Assembly (NCBI GenBank): GCA_026545765.1
Contig: CM048841.1
Coordinates: forward strand, 91,527,419-91,591,418
Source: Plantago major
Taxonomy: Eukaryota; Streptophyta; Magnoliopsida; Lamiales; Plantaginaceae
Reading direction: 5' to 3'
DNA length: 64,000 bases
Shown in pieces: positions 51,460 to 63,639 of this stretch. The number at the start of each line of letters is the position of its first letter. The stretch's first letter is position 1. A model generated the notes under the pieces. That model was given only the letters and a program-made list of their open reading frames with translations, had not been told where the DNA came from and made no database searches. The translations under genes were made by a program, and so were the position numbers.

Positions 51460-54400
51460 TCAAAGGGATACTCTCCCATTGATCGACTTGCCGGAATTAT
51501 CATGACCATCAAGCACCTATATTGTACATCACGTGGATTAATTAGCTTGTAACTCATGCAAAAGCCAAGGCAATAAGGGGGAAAAAATCTATTTTTGGTA
51601 CCTTACGACATTTATGATTTTGGCACCTTTAGTTGTGATCATCCAATTTTGGTACCTCATCTCGTATATGTCCAATTTTGATACTCCGTTAGTCAAGATT
51701 TGAATTAGTCGATTTTCCGTAAAGTCGACGCGCTCTTAATAAAATATTAGTAATAAATTTTAATTAATTTTTTTTTTTTGAAGGTAATAAGAAATTTTAT
51801 TAGAGGGATAAATACACGGAATGTGTATTACAACAACTTAGACATAAAGGACACTAAGCTACTACAATCAGGCAAAGGGTTACTTGCAGCTCCATTAAAG
51901 CTGCAACGTAACCCCAAAAAACTGTTGAGAAAATTCCTATCCGAGTTAGAAACATCTTTGAAACATCTGTTGTTTCTCTCAATCCAAATACACCAAATAA
52001 CACAGCCTGGAATGAGATTCCACAAAATATTCTTATCTTTATCCTTTAAAATCCTTCTCCAAGCCCTTGGGAGATCTATCACCTTGCTTGGCATCGACCA
52101 ACACAAGTTACAAATTCCCAATATATAATCCCACAGGATCCTAGCCAATTTGCAATGAATGAACAGGTGTTCAATGGATTCACCGTTTTCCTTACAAATG
52201 AAACACCACTCCAGAATATACATACCACGTCGCCTCAAATTATCACTGGTTAACACCTTTCCAAGCGCCACAGTCCATAACAAGAAAGCCACACAAGGGA
52301 GCAATTTACTTTTCCAAATAATTTTCCAAGGGAAGTTTATATCTGTGGCTGGCCCCAAAGAGTTAAAGTAACTCTTTACTGAGAACAATCCATCCTTTTC
52401 TAATGTCCATCTGCTTCTATCTAGCTCCCCGGGTCTAACTCGCGCCCCATACAAATATGACAACAATTCATCATATAGCTCAACTTCCCAATCAAATAAA
52501 TCCCTCCGAAATGATATATTCCAAAAGATGCAGCCATTATTTAGTTCCATCAACATCTTAACCTTGGCTTCCTGGCAGTTTGAGACATTAAAGAGTGATG
52601 GAAAAGAAAATTTCAACGGTTGGTCCCCACACCAGCAGTCATACCAGAATCTAACGTTCGACCCATCCCCTACCTCCAATCTAATTCTTCCATGGACATC
52701 TTGCCATCCCTTTCTAATAAATTTCCATAAGCTAACCCCATAAGTACCATGGCACTCATTAGAGCACCAACCTCCCTCGGATTCTCCATATTTCTCTACA
52801 ATTATCGTGCGCCAAAAACTACCTCTTTCATTACCAAACCTCCATAGCCATTTGCCAAGAAGGGCCTTATTGAATAAAGTCAACTTGCGCAAGCCAAGAC
52901 CACCATATTTGATTGGGGAGCAAACAATCTGCCAGTTCACCAAATGCAGCTTTTTAGCATCCCCTCCTCTCCCCAAAGAAAATCCCTTTGAATTTTTTCC
53001 AACCGGTTTGCCACAGCTGACGGAACAGGGAACAATGATAGGAAGTAAGTAGGTAAATTTGCCAAAGTTGACTTAATTAAGTGTAACCCTTCCACCTTTT
53101 CACAAATACATTCTCTTCCATCCTTCAAGTCTTCTTACTGTCCGTTCAATGATCCCATCCCAAATTCTCAGATTCTTAAATTGTGCGCCCAACGGTAGAC
53201 CAAGATATGAGATAGGTAAATGCGCTACACGACACCCTAATATACCTGCTAGTTCGTCAACCAGCTCAACATTACCAACTGGAATAATTTCAGATTTGTT
53301 CAGATTTATTTTCAAGCCTGAAACAGCCTCGAGACACAACAGCAAGAACCTCATATTGTTTAGTTGATCCCGGCTTGCCTGACAAAAGATAAGGGTGTCG
53401 TCCGCAAAGAGGAGATGCATGATATGTACTTGACCGACCTGAAAACCTGAGATTAAGCCTTCATGGACTGCCTTATCTACCAATCTACTGAAAGCCTCCA
53501 TAACAATGACAAAGAGAAGTGGGGAAAGAGGGTCTCCCTGGCGTAGACCTCTGCCGCTGGAGAAAAAACCTTCAGGGCCACCATTTACCATTATTGAGAA
53601 ACGAACAGTAGAAATGCAAAATTTAATCCAGTCGCACCACTTCTCACCAAAGCCGCATTTTTTCAGCATATAAAACAAAAAATCCCAGTTCACATGATCA
53701 TACGCTTTCTGCACGTCCAATTTACATAATATACCGGGATCACCAGACCTAATACGAGAATCAATGCACTCGGCAGCAATGAGAACAGAATCCAGAATCT
53801 GACGCTTGTCAACAAAAGCATTCTGATTAACAGAGATTAACCCACTCAAGACTTTCTTCAGCCTATTAGCTAGAGCTTTCGCAATCAGCTTGTAAATTCC
53901 AGTTACACGGCTAAAAATTGATTCATTTTTTAATTTAAAAAATCAAAAAAAAAAATCTAAAAATTGAAAAAAATAAATAATTTTTTAATTAAAACACACT
54001 TTACTATTTCTTCAATTTTTAGATTTTTCTTTATTCGTTAAATGAAAATTTATTAATATTTTATTAAGAGCGCGTGTAGTTCACGTGCCGACTAAACAGA
54101 AAATCGACTAATTCTCACTAATTCGTTCAAAATTAACGGTTCTGTTAATTATGACAAACAGAGTACCAAAATTAAACATCTATGAAACATATACGAAACA
54201 TAGCATACCAAAATTGGACGGTCACAACTAAAAGTACCAAAATCGTAACTGTCACAACTTGCTTAAGGTATCAAAAATAGATTTTTCCCAGGGAACAAGT
54301 AACAAAAGATGAAAGCGGAAATCCACTACACTACAAATATAATAGAAGGTTCAGTTTTGGAGTTCAATGGAGACAAAGGCGGAAGTCAAGGAATGCGTGA

Positions 54401-57400
54401 CAAAATAACTTACTTCCCCCATTTTTAAATTGGACAAAAATGTCAATAAAAAGAGGCACAGTACAAGTGAAAGTAACACATAATTAGCTAAACTAAACCA
54501 CTAGTAGAGAGCATGAAACAAAACCTAGTAAAATTTCAAGAAGTAGAAGTACCTTTCCAAGATTCTCCAACTTGCTCTGAACCACATACCTGAAAGAAAA
54601 GGGCCAAGTAATTCACCTTACTATAGTAATATGCAGTTTCTTACTTTACGACAGGGAAGAAATAAGTACCATATTATATCATCGACGGTGTCATTTGCCA
54701 GCAAATAGTATACATTTACGGAGGACTCCTACGAAAGAGACACAGATGCATTAGATTTAGTAACTTCACTTTTTAGAAAACAAAGTTCAAAACTTGGTTA
54801 TAATCACCATAGGAAACAAGAGACACTTTGGTCTGGTCTGGCAAAAGACAAAAGGCATAGGACAATCATTTTAGGTACTATGATGAAAAGGATATACTCG
54901 GAAACCGAAGTGTAAAGAGCATTAGATAGTTCAAGAAACCGAAAACTAGACTGTTCGACGTCCAGAAGCTCCTTACGGCTGTTTTACTACCATTGAAAAC
55001 TAGTGTCAATTGATCTGATTAAGCTTTAGCCTCCTTGTCATATGTCAGTACCAGGAATCAGGACCTATGCACCATATGCAGTTTTGGTTTGTTGAGTGTC
55101 AGATATTCAAATTTCCAATAATCAGATATAAATTCCACATCCAAATATCCATATCAATATCCAGAATTACATTTCTAGTTTCATATGTGAAAGAATCTCA
55201 TTACTTGACAGTAAGATTGGAGATGTGTTGCCGTGCTGGTATCTCTCTCAGGTACATTGGAGTAACAATTATTTTTTCATCATGGATTGGAATAATTTTC
55301 TACTTTTTTATTATAAAATTATGACAAACACAATGATGTTAAACAGCCAAGTAAAATGTTTAGTCCTAATCAACATTGATTGACAGAGAAGTGGCAGTTT
55401 ATCTTCAGCCTCGTGAACTGCTCTCTTATGCGTTCGACATGATGTTAATCATCACAAGGGTGGAGTTAGCTGGAGTTGTTCCAAAGCCAACAATGGTAGG
55501 TTGTTCTGTCTTATACAATCTGCTAAACTCAATTTAATTGATTAGCGCCACTTGTTAACAGGGTAAAATCCAAAGAACCATGTACAAAAAGGGTACTCAG
55601 TTTAATTGATTAGACTTGAGTTGTACCATGTACAAAACGCGCACAAAATATTGTCACCGTCCAATTTGTGTACTTTTGTACCATGTACATTACTAAATAT
55701 TGCACCGTACAATTTGTAACTATTAAATTAACCACAAGTTCAATTTGTATACTCCAACCAATTTTTGCACTTGATTTGTACGTGTGAGATACAAACTTCG
55801 AACAACACAACTTTTTGGACACATGTCGTCACCACAATTAATTTGGTGAATAATTTTTTTTAAAAATTAAAAAGATTTTTTTATCGACATGTGTCTTTAT
55901 CTTGTAAATTCCGAAAAATATTAAAAAAACTGAGAAGCGGGAAAAACTGAACACCAACCTAATCCCCAATTTCGTAGCCCCAATCTCACAATTCCCTCAA
56001 TAATCAAAGCAAAATTTTCTCCACAAAATCGGAAAAGTGGCTGGAGGTTCCAAAATTCAACCAAGAACCCTAATTCCATGCCAGATAGATTTTGCAGATT
56101 CTTCATGATTTGGAATTAGGGTTCTTACGGGTTTATGAAAGGGGGCATAGGGTTTCCATCGATTTAACCCCTTTTATTAGCTCACTGCAAGGTTTTCATT
56201 CTTTTTCCTAATTTTTGTTTTTCCAAAAAACTATTTACCAATTTAATTATGGTGACGACACGGGTCTAGCGTGTCTGGGTTGTCCAAAGTGGGTATCTTA
56301 CACATACAAATCAGGTGCAAAAATTGTTCTGGTATGGTTAATTTAATGGTCACAAATTGGACGGTGACAATATTTAGTACATTTATGTAAATGGTACAAC
56401 ATTGGACGTTGGCAATATTTAGTACCCCTCGTTAACATTGCAGAAACTTATATGAACTCTTCTACCGTTCTCTAATAGTTCTTGTTTAAGTTTTTTCTTA
56501 CTCCAACAACATTGAAGAATATGACTAGATATTGAGTACACCACCAAAAAGTAACACAAAATAAATATTCCCAAATAATAGCAAATGTTTCATTCCTAGA
56601 CCTTTGATTACCGGCTATTATTTCATGAAATAGCTAGTGTTTTATATATAATAGTCAATGTTTAATATAAAATACCCGATGTTTCAATCCAAAAGCTTTG
56701 ATATATCAACTATTATTTCATAAAATAGCTGATGTTATTTTCAAATTTTTTATTCACAAATTTTACAGGTGGACCTGCAAAATTGTTAAGTTGGGTTTTT
56801 GGGTTTGTATATGGACTTTTTGGACTCTCTAGAACTCTTATAAATTTTGGTACTAGATATTAGAGACATGCAGATACTTGTCCAGTTCCATGAGTATAAA
56901 ATCAAGTGCCATAAATCCATCAAGTACCACTCATAACAAAGTTTTGATGAAGTAAGAACTAGAGGTGCAAAAGTCAAGCTACCTGGCCAATCCTATGAGC
57001 GCGATCTTCAGCTTGAATAATGTCCCCAGGAGTCCACGATAATTCAGCAAAAATTACAGTGCTTGCCGCAGTCAAAGTTAATCCCACACCCGCAGCTCTG
57101 ATGGACAACTTGACAAAATGATGAAGCAATTAGCAATATAAAGCAAGATGAAAAAATATCCCAGAAAAGAATAAAAGAACAATATGCAAATTAAATAGAA
57201 TGATTACCACTGCCGCCTTCACTGAATCATCTTCCTGAAATTCTTTGACTAAATTTTGTCTTGATGCTGCTGGTGTGCTTCCATCAATCCTTATGCACCG
57301 AACTTTTTTCTTCTGAAAATGTACCACGAGGCATGGGTATGAAAATGAAAGAGACTAAACTGGAACACAAGTTTCTTACCAGCAGAAATTCGTGTATTGC

Positions 57401-60400
57401 AGCAATCATTGATTGGTGATGAGCAAATATGAGAAATTTGCAACCAGCCTGCAATTTTATCAGACGATGGTGAGCAAAACAGAAAATGATTAATTTCCAT
57501 CCACCTTCCATGAGGCCTCAATATTTCCCACCCACCACCCCAGAAGTTTTAATGTCCTGTAATTTGTAAACAGATCGCTTCAAATCATTTTTAACTATTT
57601 CATTAACTTCTAAGTAATTACTAAAAAAGATGATTAATGTCGATGGGAGAAGTAGAAAATCGACGCGAGATGAACTTAATACTTCATACCTCAGTAACAG
57701 TTCCCAAGTAATCCAAAACAGCGTCGATTTTGGCTTCAGCAGACTCGTTGTACAGCTAGATTATAGATGCCAGGGAATGGAAAGGGAAAAGGGTGAGTAT
57801 CAGATAGCTTTTGTAACTAAAGTAATTGACAAAGAGATCCTAATGACCAATCATGTTGATTATATCTGCCTTAAAATGTCGAACTAAATTTACTATCAGA
57901 ATTCTGTTCAGACTTGCAATTAACTTATCACAGTATACAAACCATAAATGTTGCCCTCAAAAACATTTGGGATTGGAAAGCCTTCTACGAGAAATTAGAA
58001 TAACTAACCTCTACCACAAACTAGCTAGGCATATATCTGAATATCTTAGTTGTACAGTAATGCTTCCCATGATTGTTTAAATATTTAAAAATAAAAGATA
58101 CAAATGTATACATACAATTCCTTGGACGTGGAAACTGGAAAGGCTGAGTATAGGTTGTATCATTTTAGTTCACAGATGTAGTACAGAAACATAGGGAAAG
58201 ACCATAATTGTATGAGGCCTACCTTAGTGATAAGATTCTTCTTTGTGAAAGTGAGCGTTTCCACTTCCTCTTTGGACTGGCAAGATTTTACTTTTCTTTC
58301 TACTTCCTTCAACTGCAGGGATGGGGAAAGGAACAAATCAGTAGACCAATTTCATATGTTATAATCAATTTTGGCACATAATATAACCGGGACGTAGGAT
58401 CTAAGTAGAAGGGAGACTAAATTGTAGCATCTGAAGTTAATGTTAAAACTTCTTGAAGTGTTGGTTTTCTATGCAGATTATTAACATCTTTGTTCAATTT
58501 CTTGGCACATCAGTAAATGTTTTGCTTTATCATTTTTTCCTGTTCACTTTTTCAATCTTCACCTCTAGACACTCTAACAGAAAAAAAACTAAAAGTCTTA
58601 AAACAACTGCGTAATTCAGCTCATTGCAGTGTAAGCTCTACTGATGAGGAGAAAACAAGAAGCCAAAGTAAGAATTTTTTTTTGAAAGGTAATAAGAAAT
58701 TTTATTAGAGGGATAAATACACGGGATGTGTATTACAGCAACTTAGACATAAAGGACACTAAGCTTCTACAATCAGGCAAAGGGTTACTTGCAGCTCCAT
58801 TAAAGCTGCAAAGTAACAACCCCAAAAAACTGTTGAGAAAATTCCCATCCGAGTTAGAAACATCTGTTGTTTCTCTCAATCCAAATGCCAAATAACACAG
58901 CCTGGAATGAGATTCCACAAAATATTCTTATCTTTATCCTTTAAAATCCTTCTCCAAGCCCTTAGGAGATCTATCACCTTGCTTGGCATCGACCAACACA
59001 AGTTACAAATTCCCAATATATAATCCCACAGGATCCTAGCCAATTTGCAATGAATGAACAGGTGTTCAATGGATTCACCGTTTTCCTTACACATGAAACA
59101 CCACTCCAGAATATACATACCACGTCGCCTCAAATTATCAGTGGTTAACACCTTTCCCAGCGCCAGTCCATAACAAAAAAGCCACACAAGGGAGCAGTTT
59201 ACTTTTCCAAGGGAAGTTTATATCTGTGGCTGGCCCCAAAGAGTTGAAGTAACTCTTTACTGAGAACAATCCATCCTTTTCTAATGTCCATCTGCTTCTA
59301 TCTAGCTCCCCGGGTCTAACTCGCGCCCCATACAAATATGACAACAATTCATCATATAGCTCAACTTCCCAATCAAATAAATCCCTCCGAAATGATATAT
59401 TCCAAAAGATGCAGCCATTATTTAGTTCCATCAACATCTTAACCTTGGCTTCCTGGCAGTTTGAGACATTAAAGAGTGATGGAAAAGAAAATTTCAACGG
59501 TTGGTCCCCACACCAGCAGTCATACCAGAATCTAACGTTCGACCCATCCCCTACCTCCAATCTAATTCTTCCATGGACATCTTGCCATCCCTTTCTAATA
59601 AATTTCCATAAGCTAACTCCATAAGTACCATGGCACTCATTAGAGCACCAGCCTCCCTCGGATTCTCCATATTTCTCTACAATTATCGTGCGCCAAAAAC
59701 TACCTCTTTCATTGCCAAACCTCCATAGCCATTTGCCAAGAAGGGCCTTATTGAATAAAGTCAACTTGCGCAAGCCAAGACCACCATATTTGATTGGGGA
59801 GCAAACAATCTGCCAGTTCACCAAATGCAGCTTTTTAGCATCCCCTCCTCTCCCCAAAGAAAATCCCTTTGAATTTTTTCCAACCGGTTTGCCACAACCG
59901 ACGGAACAGGGAATAATGATAGGAAGTAAGTAGGTAAATTCGCCAAAGTTGACTTGATAAGTGTAACCCTTCCACCTTTTGACAAATACATTCTCTTCCA
60001 TCCTTCAAGTCTTCTTTCTATCCGTTCAATGATACCATCCCAAATTCTCAGATTCTTAAATTGTGCGCCCAACGGTAGACCAAGATATGAGATAGGTAAA
60101 TGCGCTACACGACACCCTAATATACCTGCTAGTTCGTCAACCAGCTCAACATTACCAACTGGAATAATTTCAGATTTGTTCAGATTTATTTTCAAGCCTG
60201 AAACAGCCTCGAGACACAACAGCAAGAACCTCATATTGTTTAGTTGATCCCGGCTTGCCTGACAAAAGATAAGGGTGTCGTCCACAAAGAGGAGATGCGT
60301 GATATGTAAATGAAATGCCACAACAAACAATCTATTAACAGAAACATAAAATAAAGATAGAAAGAGGATGTTAGTGTTTGGGGATACTTGAGAAGGCAAG

Positions 60401-63400
60401 TCTGTAACTTCTAGGCATAATAAGAATCGCTTTCCTTTCATTCGCCCCCACTACTAGTATACAATTGGGTTTCAGCTAATCGCTTCCAAGATGCAAAGAA
60501 GCCCTATATTGTTCCTATAGCATAGGGGAGAGATAGAGATTTCTGGTGTGTTTCAAATCTGGACCAACCTTGTTATTTACCAATGGTCATGATTAAATGA
60601 CTATTTATTCAAAATTTAAAAAGTTGTTTGCTTTTCCCGGGTTAAATCTCACTGCATGATTAATTTCCAGATTAAATCCTGACCGTACAAATTTTGAACA
60701 AAATTAACGCCGAAATCGATGAGCGATGAATGCACCTAACAAAAGCGCCACGCCCGTGTCACAGGCTTGGGCGCGCTTGGCACACTTAATGATTTGTTTA
60801 AACATTATTAATGCACTTTCATAAATAAAATTAACTTTCCACACTTCTTTTTCCCATGTGGGACAAAGAGCAATAGTTTATTTATTATCTTACACTTTAC
60901 ATATGGGACAAAGTGTAATAACTTATATTACTTCACGCTTACAAAGCTCAACTTTCATTTCCAATGTGAGACATTAAATACCCATCTCTTCCACAATTTA
61001 TTATTGGAAATCTCCCACAGAGGAGTTGCAGTGGAATGTGGATTCTAGTATAAGGTAGACTAAACTGCTTGGTAAAAGGTACACTAGGAGCTTATCTTTA
61101 GTGCAAATTACGAAGGAAGTCGAAAAACTCCGGATTGTGACTTCCTAGTTACAGAACTGAAACATTAAAACAAAGTTCCAATAAATCCCAATGATCTCCG
61201 ATTCGGTTTAATGATACTCCAAAAATATAGGATTAAGTTTTCCACCTAAATTGTTGTTTTCCTAAATCGAATGGTGTTGGGCAGAAGGGAAATTTTATTG
61301 CTACAAGACATAGTTAAGTTTGCGTACACAATTACAGAGATGAGAATTACGGAGACCAACCCTCAACAATCACCAAGTCTTTTTTTCTATGAAATTGGGG
61401 CAAGCTACATGAATCGGTACAAGAATCACACCACGTCGGGTGCAAAGTGCAAACATCAGTATGTGATTCTCCAAGTCAGAACTTCCCATTGAATCTTTTC
61501 ACTTCCATATACACTTATCCACAACTTCTAATCACCACGGCCCGCACCCCAACCAAAAAAATAAACACAAGAACTTCATGCAAGGGTGAAGAATTTAGGA
61601 TGCAGGGCAACGACTGGTGATAGTCCATTAAATTAGTATGGATCGATACAAGAGTCAGAACGATGATAATCAATAGCATCAAAATTAAATAAACATATTT
61701 GTCATTAATAAAAAAGTCTCACCTCAAGGAATAGATCATTAATCTGCTTCAATTTACCTTCTTCCAAGTCCATGAAAACCTGTGAGTAAATTACAACAAA
61801 ATAGCACATGCACGTTTATCTCATCAAAAGAAGTTTAATCATCTGAGAATCAGAAGCAACTGAAAATGCGACAGAGTAATAGGGAAGACAAAAAAAACCT
61901 GTTGCCTGCGTTTCACAGGAAGCTCAGAAAGGACATCTTTCTTGAGTCTGCGAATCATTACCGTAGCTTTCATCAAATTGTGCAGCTCTTCTTGGTTACT
62001 CGAACCTTGATATTGCCCAAACATACCCTGGATAAAGAATGAAGTGTTTCTTGAGTATTTTGAAAATGGAAAGATATTACATATATGACTATATGCAACA
62101 AAACATTGACTTACACCCTTGCAGTAACGATCACCATATTCATGAAAATTTCCGTATACATCCGGATACAAAGCTTCCAACTACAATTTACAAATAAACT
62201 AATAATCGTAAAGAGCAAGCATTAATGTATATATGGAATTTAAATTTATTATCAAGGAGTAAGAGAGCATGCCTGTTTGAACAACTCGATTGGTCGTGAT
62301 AATGCAGGAGTTCCACTAAGTAAGATTACGTACTCAGCTTTCTAAACATCATCAGCATAATAACACAGAAGACGTGAATAATATAGGTTATAATCAGGAA
62401 GTGGTGTAAATGAAAATATAACTGATATTAGAGATAATGGCAGTTTCCCGATTAATACATATATGTCAAGTATACCGAGGGTCAATAGATAATCAGAGAT
62501 ACGCGCGCTGGGGGGTGTGTGTGTGTGTGCGCGCGCGCGTGTGTGTGTGTGTGTGTGAGGGTTAATATCTAATCAGAGAGAGACCTGCAATATGGGAATG
62601 GTAGAAATTGTTCGTTTTGCTCGAGTATTCTTTAAGAAGTGGGATTCATCAGCAATTACAACCTAGACAAACATTTAATGCTCAGTAGAGAGCTAATTAC
62701 AAAAGTAAACCATGAACAGAAAAAGACATGATACAGCTTAATTATCTTGTATAGATCAAGAATTAAGTGAGCTACAAATTACCTTGAAACCTGAAGCCAA
62801 AAGTTTATCTTGTATCTTATGTACAATATCATAAGATATGATATTAAAAACACCATCGAGACTAATGGGCCTTTTGGTATTTGATGACACGATATTAAAT
62901 CCACCTTTGTTAGAACCACTAGTCTGAGACACGACTACCTGAATCAAAGCCAAATACCAAGTAAATCTATCACACGAAACGAGAAGGATCGTGTAAAACG
63001 TGGTAATGCTACTATTCTCAGTTTCTAAGGATTTGAAGGACAAAATAAAGCATCAGTGTTCGTCTTAGACTCTTAGCAGAATAATGTTCAACTAAAACAA
63101 TTTATGTCACCAAATTACTGTAACATCACATGATGAAGGAATGAGAGCAAATGCGTTTTTGCATTCTGCATTCACTAACCTAGGTCAGTGCATTATGCAT
63201 ATGACAACAGAAAAAGAAGGAAGCTAATCATACGATGAAATTCTATATGTTACGAGAGCTGGTGGTTTATACATCCACTGAATTGGTTTTCATTATTCTA
63301 TTACACACAGAGAAGAAGAAAAGAGAAACTGAAAACATACAAGTATATCATAAGGATCAATATTCAGCCACTGTTGAATCATCTGCATGAAAGCAACCCA

Positions 63401-63578
63401 TATAACATTTACACATGTGACACTTTCAAACAACAAAGAAAAGAAGCAGCATTCTGCATCATTTATAGAAGCCCATGAATTCTAAAGCACTTACAGAAGC
63501 CCACTGGAGCCGTAAGAAAGGTGGGGTCAGAACCAGAACTGGCCATGCTTCAGGGAAGCAAGATGCTACAGCAATAGC
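51460..63578 (-). CDS. CHR18: SMARCAL1/CHR18-like SNF2 annealing helicase (5' end outside window)
   Basis: Sixteen exons are visible: 63,578-63,495; 63,382-63,341; 62,938-62,783; 62,662-62,585; 62,341-62,273; 62,180-62,115; 62,027-61,899; 61,779-61,723; 58,312-58,223; 57,755-57,690; 57,448-57,380; 57,312-57,208; 57,108-56,983; 54,728-54,670; 54,589-54,553; 51,516-51,460. Together they encode 429 residues in phase. SNF2 motifs: PVLVLTPP (Ia), ADESHF (II), LLSGTPAL (III), [10 protein letters not shown] (IV), [12 protein letters not shown] (V) and DRAHRIGQ (VI). Motif I with the Walker lysine lies upstream, beyond the window. Relatives rewind RPA-coated DNA at stalled forks; plant CHR18 belongs to this group. 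One intron (62,272 to 62,181) starts GC. The last exon gives only VLDGHDN plus 11 residues, shorter than I expect. Introns carry several transposons. All visible coding motifs are intact. Confidence 0.93.
51768..53922 (-). mobile_element. LINE copy 1 (L1-type, 5'-truncated) in CHR18 intron
   Basis: On the minus strand it runs from the reverse transcriptase domain ([19 protein letters not shown] box reading FADD) through the thumb region to a zf-RVT domain ([18 protein letters not shown]) and ends in poly-A, seen as poly-T at 51,768-51,779. The endonuclease part is missing, so it is 5'-truncated as is usual for LINEs. The frame shifts near 53,095 and near 52,960, so it is dead. A possible degenerate target duplication reads TTAATTAATTTTTT on the left and TTGATTCATTTTTT at about 53,926. 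It is nested in the MULE-like element and has the same orientation as CHR18. Confidence 0.9.
53923..54029. other. AT-rich core of the foldback element
   Basis: A/T-rich loop sequence between the LINE 5' end and the right inverted arm; no feature of its own. Confidence 0.5.
55385..55497 (+). other. Exon-like segment of unknown origin inside a CHR18 intron
   Basis: After AG at 55,383-55,384 a plus-strand frame reads about 37 codons (includes [14 protein letters not shown] and AGVVPKPTM) and ends near a GTAGGT donor at 55,496. The codon pattern looks real, but I do not recognise the protein. It could be a captured gene fragment or chance. Confidence 0.35.
55561..56427. mobile_element. MULE-like MITE in a CHR18 intron
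   Basis: 867 bp flanked by CTTGTTAACA (55,551-55,560) and CTCGTTAACA (56,428-56,437), a 10-bp duplication with one mismatch. Ends GGGTAAAATCC and TTTAGTACCC are imperfect, but inside them long inverted segments match: TATTGTCACCGTCCAATTTG near 55,649 mirrors CAAATTGGACGGTGACAATA near 56,354. The central part is unique AT-rich DNA with no transposase. The long inverted arms and the 10-bp duplication favour Mutator-type origin. Confidence 0.78.
58675..60308 (-). mobile_element. LINE copy 2 (same family, more truncated) in CHR18 intron
   Basis: It is nearly identical to LINE copy 1 over its whole length, from poly-A (poly-T at 58,675-58,683) to a break at 60,308, where similarity stops within the reverse transcriptase active-site region. 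Its active-site box reads FVDD, not FADD. It has small deletions against copy 1, for example about 12 bp near 59,208 and several near 58,870. Both copies share the frameshift after the FLWG motif. It lies in the 3.4 kb intron between the exons at 61,723 and 58,312, in gene orientation. Confidence 0.9.
60309..61722. other. CHR18 intron remainder upstream of LINE copy 2
   Basis: 1.4 kb of intronic DNA without an exon in phase. It has an imperfectly repeated TTTCCCATGTGGGACAAAG-like segment (around 60,850, 60,905 and 60,965), possibly an older transposon. Confidence 0.45.
62512..62558. repeat. (GT)n(GC)n(GT)n microsatellite in CHR18 intron
   Basis: A run of alternating purine-pyrimidine: GT repeats, then GCGCGCGCGC, then GT repeats again. 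It lies about 25 bp below the exon at 62,585, close to its donor site. Confidence 0.92.
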
Positions 63579-63639
63579 CTGCAGATGTAACAGAGAATCA
63601 AACAAGAAAAATTAAGTACGAACTATCTTACTAAGTTGA

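Larger units (their letters stand above)
51578..54289. mobile_element. MULE-like foldback element in a CHR18 intron, hosting a LINE
   Basis: The left arm (from 51,578, GGGGAAAAAATCTATTTTTGG) and the right arm (ending 54,289) are inverted copies over roughly 200 bp; for example CGCTCTTAATAAAATATTA on the left matches TAATATTTTATTAAGAGCG on the right. Flanks AGGCAATAAG (51,568-51,577) and AGGGAACAAG (54,290-54,299) agree at 8 of 10 bases, compatible with an aged 9-10 bp Mutator-type target duplication. Without the inserted LINE the element is only about 560 bp. It has no transposase. Confidence 0.72.

Noticed and set aside
51288-51557. 89-codon minus-strand ORF over the CHR18 end
   Set aside because: It is out of phase with the preceding exon. 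Only its SPLKQKT part is of interest, as a relic of the lost tail.
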